Shown piece by piece: positions 1 to 6,208 of a stretch of DNA of 8,260 nucleotides (within the stretch, counting starts at the first letter, position 1; every line of letters starts with the position of its first letter). The notes beneath the pieces were generated by a model. The model had not been told where the DNA came from and searched no databases. It saw only the letters and a program-made list of their open reading frames with translations. Position numbers and translations under genes: made by a program. The DNA comes from LBZV01 sp000993855 (GTDB lineage: Bacteria > Patescibacteriota > Microgenomatia > Curtissbacterales > GWA2-41-24). The DNA is taken from the NCBI GenBank assembly GCA_964492425.1, contig CAZBKB010000030.1, positions 1 through 8,260 on the forward strand, read 5' to 3'.

Positions 1-1210
1 TCATTTCCCCGTCATCTCTCTTTTTTGCAAAAAACTTAGAAACTATTGGTAAACCCCCAGCAAAATTCCTGCTTGCGCCGCCTCCGCTTTGTGCAAGCCT
101 TAAAACCAGCAACGTCGAAATATAGTACTTCATACTATAAATAAAGAAGAATATTCCAAAAGTTAAAGAAAGTGCCGCAAAAAATATTCCGATTGGTGTT
201 CCTGTTGGAGAAGTGACAATTGCCGACAAAACTTTAAATATGTAAAATCCACCGAGTAAAATTGCTACTAAAAGGATCTGTCCGCGGGTAAAAAGCCACA
301 AAAGCTTGGGGATTGTCTTAAAAGGCGAAAGTATCTGCCTCAACCTGTAAGTTGGCAACTGCGGCTGGTAAAGTGGCGCAACCTTGACCTTGCCGGAGGC
401 AAATTCGCCAGCAAACCTAAGTCTTTTCTCAAGAGTGTTCAGGTTTTCCCGCAAAAATATGTTCTGAACAGCATGATGCCCAATAATAGACTTTCCTTCA
501 TGCTTTGGTAATTCTTGATAGATTTTATGGACAGAATATTGGGGGTTTTTGCGAACTAAATCCAAAACCAAACCACGCGCTTCCTCACCAACAGACCTAT
601 GATTTCCATAACCCCTTTTATAATTTCTCGACAAAATGGAAATAATATCCCTTTCCTTACCATGAAGTCTTTCTGCCGTTTTATACCTGTTAAGCCAGCT
701 GTAAAATGTCGGTCTTGAAATCTTCCAGGCTCTACAGACTTGAGCAATTGGTTTACCTTCTTTTAAATGTTGCTCAATTACTCGAACTCGATACGCAGGA
801 GAAAAAGCCGTTGCAAAAAGAGTCTTTATTGGATGCTTAAGGCTAAAATCGTGTCTTAGTTTTTTGGAATTCAAGCCGTGCCTTTTCAGGACATTATGAA
901 CACCGTGCGCAGAAATTCTAATATCTTCCCTTTTGAGTTCACTGCAAAGCTTACTTATAGAAAAATCAGGTTCCTTTATAACAAGGTCAACAACTTTTTT
1001 CTCAACCTTCCAAGATATACTCTTATGGTGGGATTTGCCTTTTTTAAACTTGTATTTCAGTGATTTTGGGTCATTCTTGTAACTTTTAACCCAAAGGGCA
1101 AGAGTTTGTCGGCTGCATCCAAATTTTTTAGAAACTTTTTGCAGGCTATTACCGTATTCAATAACCTCCCGTACGGCTTTAACCTTATCAAAAAATGGCA
1201 GTCTTTTCAT
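1..1210 (-). CDS. HTH-HTH-transmembrane protein, C-terminus outside window (possibly a membrane glycosyltransferase)
   Basis: The frame is open from the ATG at 1208-1210 to the left edge without a stop, giving 403 visible residues. Residues about 8-45 form a transposase-type helix-turn-helix (KKFGCSRQTLALWVKSY); about 66-121 a winged-helix-like segment (VVDLVIKEPDFSISKL, then HGVHNVLKRHGL). The pattern repeats: second HTH about 138-178 (CRAWKISRPTFYSWLNRY) and second winged-helix-like segment about 208-262 (LVLDLVRKNPQYSVHKIYQ, HHAVQNIF). Such modules normally precede the DDE catalytic core of IS3/IS481-like transposases. Here no DDE core follows; instead there are two strongly hydrophobic helices at about 303-330 and 338-372, then a Gly/Ser-rich linker. 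My recollection of CPR proteins makes a following family-2 glycosyltransferase domain plausible, but it is not visible. No Shine-Dalgarno precedes the start; a good promoter lies at 1251-1280. The first 265 bases are duplicated at 1639-1903. Certain as an ORF; function uncertain. Confidence 0.85.
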   Translation of the reverse strand, partial: MKRLPFFDKVKAVREVIEYGNSLQKVSKKFGCSRQTLALWVKSYKNDPKSLKYKFKKGKSHHKSISWKVEKKVVDLVIKEPDFSISKLCSELKREDIRISAHGVHNVLKRHGLNSKKLRHDFSLKHPIKTLFATAFSPAYRVRVIEQHLKEGKPIAQVCRAWKISRPTFYSWLNRYKTAERLHGKERDIISILSRNYKRGYGNHRSVGEEARGLVLDLVRKNPQYSVHKIYQELPKHEGKSIIGHHAVQNIFLRENLNTLEKRLRFAGEFASGKVKVAPLYQPQLPTYRLRQILSPFKTIPKLLWLFTRGQILLVAILLGGFYIFKVLSAIVTSPTGTPIGIFFAALSLTFGIFFFIYSMKYYISTLLVLRLAQSGGGASRNFAGGLPIVSKFFAKKRDDGEM

Positions 1211-1250
1211 AACTGAAACTCGAATCGTCTAGATTAACCAGGCTAAATCT

Positions 1251-1280
1251 ATGTTAGAAACTTCGGGAATAAAATGTCAA
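1251..1280 (-). promoter_or_regulatory. Candidate sigma-70 promoter of the HTH-membrane gene
   Basis: Read on the minus strand, a perfect -35 TTGACA (1275-1280) is followed by 18 bp and a -10 TAACAT (1251-1256, 4/6 match). Transcription should start near 1244, leaving a leader of about 34 nt before the ATG at 1210. The leader has no purine-rich ribosome-binding site. The element is repeated at 1944-1973 in the second unit. Confidence 0.55.
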
Positions 1281-1445
1281 GAACTAAGCCCAATTTTGTA
1301 CTTTACAACAAATGTCATACTCACAAACTTTTAAAGCTATATTGATTGATTTCTATCAACTGAGTAACAGACGATATAAAAAAATATAGAAAGGTAGCTA
1401 CTTATTATACCTGACAAATTCAGCAGTACTCATAAATCTTTACAC

Positions 1446-1483
1446 ATTTTTATGAAAAATTCGGCATTTTTTTGCATAAAAAT
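1446..1483. other. Long AT-rich hairpin, copy 1
   Basis: The arms atttttatg (1446-1454) and cataaaaat (1475-1483) are perfect inverted repeats of 9 bp. Inside them aaaaa (1455-1459) can pair with the T-run at 1467-1473 around a ttcggca loop. The stem is almost entirely A/T, so it would be a weak intrinsic terminator. It may be a structural or binding element, or simply AT-rich chance. The second copy is at 2139-2176. Confidence 0.4.
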
Positions 1484-1573
1484 CATTAAAAAATGTTAGT
1501 CTTTGATAAAGCTTGGACCTGTTTGAACTTATTGTTTACCCAATATAAACTTATAGATTAGCCACGATTTTAA

Positions 1574-1903
1574 TTATTCTACAGTATATGCACTAAATAT
1601 TTTGATTAGTTTTGATACATTTTGTAAGTCTTGATTTAAAAGCTTACTTATAGAAAAATCAGGTTCCTTTATAACAAGGTCAACAACTTTTTTCTCAACC
1701 TTCCAAGATATACTCTTATGGTGGGATTTGCCTTTTTTAAACTTGTATTTCAGTGATTTTGGGTCATTCTTGTAACTTTTAACCCAAAGGGCAAGAGTTT
1801 GTCGGCTGCATCCAAATTTTTTAGAAACTTTTTGCAGGCTATTACCGTATTCAATAACCTCCCGTACGGCTTTAACCTTATCAAAAAATGGCAGTCTTTT
1901 CAT
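1574..1903 (-). pseudogene. Truncated duplicate of the HTH-membrane gene
   Basis: The 109-codon ORF begins at the ATG at 1903. Its first 88 residues are identical to the start of the gene at 1210, covering the first helix-turn-helix and the beginning of the winged-helix segment. At the junction (1638/1639) the frame passes into former upstream DNA and picks up 21 unrelated residues (from LNQDL to SAYTVE) before a TAA. It lacks the rest of the second module, the third and fourth modules and both membrane helices. It keeps an intact promoter copy (1944-1973), so it could be transcribed and could yield a small soluble DNA-binding fragment. The simplest reading is a by-product of the tandem duplication, or of a misassembly, rather than an evolved gene. 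Confidence 0.8.
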
Positions 1904-1943
1904 AACTGAAACTCGAATCGTCTAGATTAACCAGGCTAAATCT

Positions 1944-1973
1944 ATGTTAGAAACTTCGGGAATAAAATGTCAA
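1944..1973 (-). promoter_or_regulatory. Duplicated sigma-70 promoter before the truncated copy
   Basis: This is an exact copy of the promoter at 1251-1280: -35 TTGACA (1968-1973), 18-bp spacer, -10 TAACAT (1944-1949). It would drive the truncated ORF starting at 1903. Because no strong terminator lies between, it could also read through into the full gene. Confidence 0.5.
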
Positions 1974-2138
1974 GAACTAAGCCCAATTTTGTACTTTACA
2001 ACAAATGTCATACTCACAAACTTTTAAAGCTATATTGATTGATTTCTATCAACTGAGTAACAGACGATATAAAAAAATATAGAAAGGTAGCTACTTATTA
2101 TACCTGACAAATTCAGCAGTACTCATAAATCTTTACAC

Positions 2139-2176
2139 ATTTTTATGAAAAATTCGGCATTTTTTTGCATAAAAAT
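2139..2176. other. Long AT-rich hairpin, copy 2
   Basis: This is an identical copy of the inverted repeat at 1446-1483, with 9-bp arms atttttatg and cataaaaat and an inner A5/T pairing. Confidence 0.4.
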
Positions 2177-2323
2177 CATTAAAAAATGTTAGTCTTTGAT
2201 AAAGCTTGGACCTGTTTGAACTTATTGTTTACCCAATATAAACTTATAGATTAGCCACGATTTTAATTATTCTACAGTATATGCACTAAATATTTTGATT
2301 AGTTTTGATACATTTTGTAAGTC

Positions 2324-2352
2324 TTGATTTAGTGGACGTCAGGCTTTATATT
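2324..2352 (+). promoter_or_regulatory. Candidate promoter of the small membrane protein gene
   Basis: TTGATT (2324-2329, 4/6) is followed by 17 bp and TATATT (2347-2352, 5/6). Transcription would start near 2359, about 67 nt before the ATG at 2426. The right end of the tandem unit (2331) falls within the spacer, so unit 1 retains only the -35 half at 1631-1636. Confidence 0.4.
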
Positions 2353-2425
2353 AACAGTGCTTCAGCCCGCTAATCTCATAAACCTGCTCCTATCTTGCAA
2401 TAAACCTAAAAATTGCTGCTAAAAA

Positions 2426-2620
2426 ATGCTTTTATACTGGGGAGTGTTTACTGTAGGCTTTATCATCGGTACGATTATTTCGTTTATAATGTTTTCGGCA
2501 AAAAACCCCGAAGACGATCAGGATTACCGTGACCAAATATTTCCAAAGGCTAATTTAAATGTTAAACCTCAAGGTGCAATCTTCAAATCCGAAAGTACTA
2601 TTTTGAATAACTCTCTTTGA
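2426..2620 (+). CDS. Small single-pass membrane protein of unknown function
   Basis: The 64-aa ORF starts with ATG. Residues about 3-24 form one hydrophobic helix with small-residue spacing (VGFIIGTIISFIMF), followed by an acidic stretch (KNPEDDQDYRD) and a polar tail. This suggests a membrane-anchored protein with a short soluble tail. No family is recognised; the N-terminal helix followed by a short tail recalls small phage-type DUF3789-like proteins only in outline. No Shine-Dalgarno is present. The stop at 2620 sits one base from the stop of the convergent 699-aa gene, typical of compact packing of real genes. It is the only rightward gene in the left half and shares its upstream region with the leftward HTH gene. 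The clear membrane helix and a decent promoter support it; shortness limits confidence. Confidence 0.5.
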   Translation: MLLYWGVFTVGFIIGTIISFIMFSAKNPEDDQDYRDQIFPKANLNVKPQGAIFKSESTILNNSL

Positions 2621-2621
2621 T

Positions 2622-4721
2622 TTAAACAGAAGCTTGCATCCCCCCGACTGCCCTTTTCCTGATCCATATTTCCAAATAAAAACGCCGTGCAATAAGTCCC
2701 AGTGTGGCAAAAGTCACCAGATATCCCAAGAATACACTCCATGGCCGCGTATAGACCAAATCAACCTCAAACTTTCCGGCACCTCGACTAGCTAGCACTA
2801 TAAAATCCATCGGGTCGCGGACAACTTTCCAAGTCCCCTTACCATTAACACGCCAGCCGGAATCATAAGTTTGCTGGACTAAGACCGCTTCATCTGCATT
2901 CTTTTCCCCGCTTATCTTCAAATGGCTTCGGGAAACTTGTTCCACCCTCAGCTTCTTATCCGACTTTTCCTCCATCCACTTCAAATAATCGTTTATGGGC
3001 TCACTGTCAACCGCATTGCTTGGCTTCTTGATTGTCTTATATGCCTCATTGTCAACCACTTTGGCAAGACTGCTATTTTTCAGAGGTACGTCAAAAAAAA
3101 CATCTCCATTCAACTCAGAGTTTACCTTAAGTACCTTATTAAATTTTTCCTGAGGCACTTTATAATCTTTGTACGTTTCCCCGCTCGCCAAGGTCGTATA
3201 AACCAACTTTCCGACATTAGCAATTTTCAGCCAAGCTAAAGCAATCTGACTATCCGATCCATTTGCAAGTTGGTAGTAAATATGGTCTGGCCAAAAATGC
3301 GTTGATGACTGGAAAAGCGCACCTCTTATTTGCGGTACATCCACAAAATAATTAAGCCAGAAGGCATAATTACCTGGTGCCATCACCCTCTCATTACTTC
3401 CGCGAGTTAACTCCTCTAGCTTAATGGCTACCTTATATTCATTCGTATTTTTAATATCACCAATCGTGGTTTGAGAAAAAGGTTTCGCATACACAGGCAA
3501 CTTATTAACCATTTTAAGCCCCTGAGGGACCATCACGCCGACTATAAATACCACAAATACATATGCAGCCAATTTATACACAAAAACAAACTTCCCACTC
3601 CTTCTAAGAAGAACTAGATAAACATTGGAGACAATTACCCCCGCCAAAACACCAAGGGCCATATCTACCTCTGTAGTAAGACGTAAAACCTGTGGAACGT
3701 ATTCTAAACGGTTCTCACCAGAAGCATAATATGCAAAAACCAAACCAAAAAGCACTAAAAACCATAAAATAGCAACCGGCAAAGCAGTAAATCTTGCAGC
3801 AAATTTTTTAACCAGAACAAAGACTGCCGTCGCAACCAACAAAAATACGATTATTCCCCAGGGAAACATTACAAACCAGTTGGAAAGTGCCCCCCCGCTT
3901 TCTCTAAAAAACGTGGCTATAAATGGCTTATTATACCAAAAAGCCACAAGCCCGAAAGTCATAAGCCCTGTAGAAATAAACTCCTTAAAAATCAAGATAG
4001 TATTCGATGATTTTTTTGTAAATTCTGCCAAGAAGAAGCATAAAGCCAAAAGCATCGCACCCCAAAGAGCAACAGCATTAGTAAGTGCCACAATTGCCAG
4101 AAAAATACAGGCCAGAACTTGATCTGTAAATTTATGCTTTTCCAAAAATCTGCTAAAAAACAGGCCAAAAAGAGGCAAAAATCCGAGTGCCAAAATGTGA
4201 GGCCCTTCACCCCAACGCACTAATATAGCAAAACGTCTGGGTTCTGCTACCCCACTTAATGTGTCCTGTGCCACTCCCGAAAAAAGAAGGCCAATAACAG
4301 AAGGAACCACACTATAAAAAAGGGCCGCGACAAATGCTCCACTCTTACTTTTTGCAATCTGCCAAACAAAAAAGAAGAGAGAGATGGGTGCCAGAACATA
4401 TCCCGCAGCTGCAACAACCCGATATGCATGTGCAAAACTCAAACCGTTTAACTGATTTAACACTACCTCCAGAAATGGTAAAACCGGCGTATAAAATACA
4501 TGCCACGGATATCCAAAATACCAAAGCGGTTGCCACAATCCGCCACCCGTTACCCAGAACTTAGCCATTTGAACATAGGAAATCTCAATCGATGCAATAT
4601 TTTGACTAAATTCACCCTCAAAAAAATATTTAATTATGGAGAAATTCAGAATTCCCAAAGCAGCAACCATCAAAGAAGTAATTCCCAAATTAAAAAACCA
4701 GCTCAAAATTTTTTTACTCAT
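2622..4721 (-). CDS. Polytopic membrane protein, PTPS-related / GT-C-like with YfhO-like C-terminus
   Basis: The protein has 699 aa and an ATG start. A first helix spans about 11-31. Next comes an external loop with acidic residues (E35, E37, E46) and an aromatic block (WYFGYPWHVFYTP, about 67-79), which resembles the first loop of membrane proteins annotated '6-pyruvoyl-tetrahydropterin synthase-related' in CPR genomes and, more loosely, GT-C glycosyltransferases. Roughly ten further hydrophobic segments run to about residue 410. A soluble, probably external region of about 240 residues follows, ending in a motif like the YfhO C-terminus (QQTYDSGWRVNGKG, then VDLVYTRPWSVFLGY). A last helix and a basic tail (RRFYLEIWIRKR) close it. 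The likely role is transfer of a lipid-linked sugar or another surface-assembly step at the plasma membrane; this is inferred from fold resemblance, not from catalytic residues. It starts 5 bp after the stop of the 466-aa gene, so the two are almost certainly one transcript. No Shine-Dalgarno is seen. Confidence 0.85.
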   Translation of the reverse strand: MSKKILSWFFNLGITSLMVAALGILNFSIIKYFFEGEFSQNIASIEISYVQMAKFWVTGGGLWQPLWYFGYPWHVFYTPVLPFLEVVLNQLNGLSFAHAYRVVAAAGYVLAPISLFFFVWQIAKSKSGAFVAALFYSVVPSVIGLLFSGVAQDTLSGVAEPRRFAILVRWGEGPHILALGFLPLFGLFFSRFLEKHKFTDQVLACIFLAIVALTNAVALWGAMLLALCFFLAEFTKKSSNTILIFKEFISTGLMTFGLVAFWYNKPFIATFFRESGGALSNWFVMFPWGIIVFLLVATAVFVLVKKFAARFTALPVAILWFLVLFGLVFAYYASGENRLEYVPQVLRLTTEVDMALGVLAGVIVSNVYLVLLRRSGKFVFVYKLAAYVFVVFIVGVMVPQGLKMVNKLPVYAKPFSQTTIGDIKNTNEYKVAIKLEELTRGSNERVMAPGNYAFWLNYFVDVPQIRGALFQSSTHFWPDHIYYQLANGSDSQIALAWLKIANVGKLVYTTLASGETYKDYKVPQEKFNKVLKVNSELNGDVFFDVPLKNSSLAKVVDNEAYKTIKKPSNAVDSEPINDYLKWMEEKSDKKLRVEQVSRSHLKISGEKNADEAVLVQQTYDSGWRVNGKGTWKVVRDPMDFIVLASRGAGKFEVDLVYTRPWSVFLGYLVTFATLGLIARRFYLEIWIRKRAVGGMQASV

Positions 4722-4726
4722 CCGAC

Positions 4727-6127
4727 TTAATATTTTTTGTTTTTTTTGCGAAAAAACACCTCAACCAAAAAAGATAGAAGCAAAACAATCACAATGCCTG
4801 TTCCCAGCCAGCCCATCAGCTGTCCCCAATCGCTAACATTCCTGGCAACAAGCTTAAAATTTCCTCCAACCATGCTCAAACCCTCCTGCTTATCGGCAAT
4901 AACCGCCAGCCTTATTTTCGTCCAGAAACCATAAGGGCCGGCAACCGCATAAATAATAACAGGTGCAAAAAGCAGTCCTAAAACCGCCATTGCTAAAAAA
5001 CTAACCAGTCCAAAAACCAAACCGCCAAGAACCTTCTTCATCCAGCTCCAGTTACCAAATCCAAATCTTTCTTCCAATCTAAGCTGGTCAAACAGCATTG
5101 TTAAAGCAAGAGACACAACGATTGCACCAAACATATTTAAATTGGAAACTAACCTATTCGGGTGCGACACATAAGATTGTTGAAAGAGTAGCCAACCCAT
5201 AATAAGGCTCAAAAATACTACTAATAGCAAAAAGGCAATAAATATCCCCTGCCTTTTTTCCTGTTTGCCAAAAAATACAAATGAAAACAAAAACCCCAAA
5301 ACTCCCAAGATAAAAGGCAACGGAAACAAGTACTTTAGATTGGTAAATGTTGGGCTCTCAAAAATTCCCAACGGCTTATTTAAAAAAATTGGAAAATACC
5401 AAAAGAAAACCAGACCCAAAGAGAAAAATAGTACCTGCAAAAAACGTTTAACTTTTAACCTTGCCATGCCGAGCAGAAACTCCGAAACCGTAATTATCCC
5501 CAACACCAAGAAAAGACTCAGCGATTGTGTTTGATCCGTTAAAAGTACAACGGTACTGGCCAATACCGTCATCACAAGGATGTTTTTTCCATCCAATTTT
5601 AAGAATTTTAAAAAAAGAACTGAAGCAAAAGGGATCATTGCAAATCCCAACAGTCCCCCATTTCCATACACAACTGTCAGAAAAGATTTTGCCGAGGCAA
5701 GTTCAGATACCGATAAACCTTGTCTCAAATGTGCAAAAACAAAAATAGGCACCGGAGGCAATATATATATAAGCGCAGCCAGAATAGAGGAAACTTGTCT
5801 TTTGGTAAGCTCACGAACAAAAAGATAAACACCCGCAGTTGAAAGCATAAATGATCCGATAAAAATCACCCGTACGATTTCACCAGATTCAAAACCCAAA
5901 GGCGAAAAAATTGAAATTATCCAAGGAATCAACGGTACAGAAAATGCCTCTTCAAAATTGATTTGTGAGACAATCGGCCAAAGCACAACAAAAGCAAACA
6001 AAACCAAAAATAGTCCAAAAAACAAAGTTGACCTATCCAAAAGTTTTGTTTCGTGAACGCTAGTGTTTTTATGCTTATCTTTAAACCAAAAATTTGATCT
6101 TTCGGGAATTTCCTGCTGAGGATCCAT
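4727..6127 (-). CDS. Polytopic membrane protein, distant partner of the 699-aa protein
   Basis: The protein has 466 aa, an ATG start, and a short polar N-terminus of about 32 residues before the first helix. About 11-12 hydrophobic segments cover most of its length, ending in a basic tail (FFRKKNKKY). An acidic pair (INFEEAF) follows the first helix. Several segments align by eye with the 699-aa neighbour: FFWYFPIFLNKP against AFWYNKPFI, and HPNRLVSNLNMFGAIVVS against ENRL followed by a later LGVLAGVIVS. It therefore looks like a shorter relative lacking the large external C-terminal region. The likely role is surface glycan or lipid assembly together with its neighbour, but no catalytic motif proves it. 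It is transcriptionally coupled to the downstream gene (5-bp gap) and lies 81 bp after nnrD. Confidence 0.8.
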   Translation of the reverse strand: MDPQQEIPERSNFWFKDKHKNTSVHETKLLDRSTLFFGLFLVLFAFVVLWPIVSQINFEEAFSVPLIPWIISIFSPLGFESGEIVRVIFIGSFMLSTAGVYLFVRELTKRQVSSILAALIYILPPVPIFVFAHLRQGLSVSELASAKSFLTVVYGNGGLLGFAMIPFASVLFLKFLKLDGKNILVMTVLASTVVLLTDQTQSLSLFLVLGIITVSEFLLGMARLKVKRFLQVLFFSLGLVFFWYFPIFLNKPLGIFESPTFTNLKYLFPLPFILGVLGFLFSFVFFGKQEKRQGIFIAFLLLVVFLSLIMGWLLFQQSYVSHPNRLVSNLNMFGAIVVSLALTMLFDQLRLEERFGFGNWSWMKKVLGGLVFGLVSFLAMAVLGLLFAPVIIYAVAGPYGFWTKIRLAVIADKQEGLSMVGGNFKLVARNVSDWGQLMGWLGTGIVIVLLLSFLVEVFFRKKNKKY

Positions 6128-6138
6128 TAACTATTAAT

Positions 6139-6203
6139 TTTATACAGCACACTAAGACCAGCACAATAGCAAAGATTCATATAAAACAAATGGGACTTTT
6201 CAA
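6139..6203 (-). promoter_or_regulatory. Weak promoter candidates before the membrane-protein pair
   Basis: In the 81-bp gap after nnrD, the minus strand shows TTGAAA (6198-6203, 5/6), a 16-bp spacer and TATGAA (6176-6181, 4/6). Closer to the start there is an isolated -10-like TATAAA (6139-6144) with only a poor -35. Either could give the membrane-protein pair its own transcript, but read-through from nnrD is equally possible. A 6-bp stem (acttttcaaaaaagt, 6195-6209) overlaps the nnrD stop but has no good T-run. Confidence 0.25.
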
Positions 6204-6208
6204 AAAAG

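Larger units (their letters stand above)
1211..1573. other. AT-rich intergenic DNA inside tandem unit 1
   Basis: There is no credible gene here. The stretch holds the leftward promoter at 1251-1280 and an AT-rich hairpin at 1446-1483. The rest is AT-rich with stops in all frames. It is identical to 1904-2266. Confidence 0.7.
946..1638. repeat. 693-bp perfect tandem repeat, unit 1
   Basis: This unit is followed directly by an identical copy at 1639-2331, offset 693. I compared the two line by line and saw no mismatch or gap. It contains the first 88 codons plus one base of the leftward HTH gene and 428 bp of its upstream DNA, including the promoter. The left boundary is set by 945 (c) against 1638 (a). 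No microhomology is visible at the junction and no target-site duplication or terminal inverted repeat brackets the unit, so it is not an insertion sequence. Confidence 0.97.
1639..2331. repeat. 693-bp perfect tandem repeat, unit 2
   Basis: This is an exact copy of 946-1638 in the same orientation, starting at aaagcttac (1639) and ending at ttgattta (2331). The right boundary is set by 2332 (g) against 1639 (a). It carries a second copy of the promoter and the first 265 coding bases of the HTH gene, now cut off from the rest of the gene. Complete identity over largely non-coding DNA means the copying is very recent or the repeat is an assembly product. Confidence 0.97.
1904..2425. other. Intergenic region, mostly tandem unit 2
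   Basis: Positions 1904-2331 repeat 1211-1638. Positions 2332-2425 are single-copy DNA leading to the small rightward gene. Features seen are the leftward promoter copy (1944-1973), the hairpin copy (2139-2176) and a rightward promoter candidate (2324-2352). No further coding region is supported. Confidence 0.7.

Noticed and set aside
556..747. 63-codon minus-strand ORF inside the HTH gene
   Set aside because: It is in a different frame within a long, motif-bearing ORF on the same strand and has no recognisable features.
878..1063. Plus-strand 61-codon ORF opposite the HTH gene
   Set aside because: It is antisense to the winged-helix coding region, and its hydrophobic appearance comes from the complementary AT-rich codons.
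946..2331. Insertion sequence or transposon
   Set aside because: Although the ORFs look like transposase N-termini, there is no DDE core, no terminal inverted repeat and no target-site duplication, and the unit contains only the 5' part of a gene.
946..2331. CRISPR array or similar short-repeat system
   Set aside because: There are only two 693-bp direct copies without spacers, and no cas-like gene is present.
2922..5828. Many plus-strand ORFs of 65-105 codons opposite the two membrane-protein genes
   Set aside because: They lie fully antisense to long ORFs with clear membrane-protein character, overlap one another in different frames, and show no domains or promoters.
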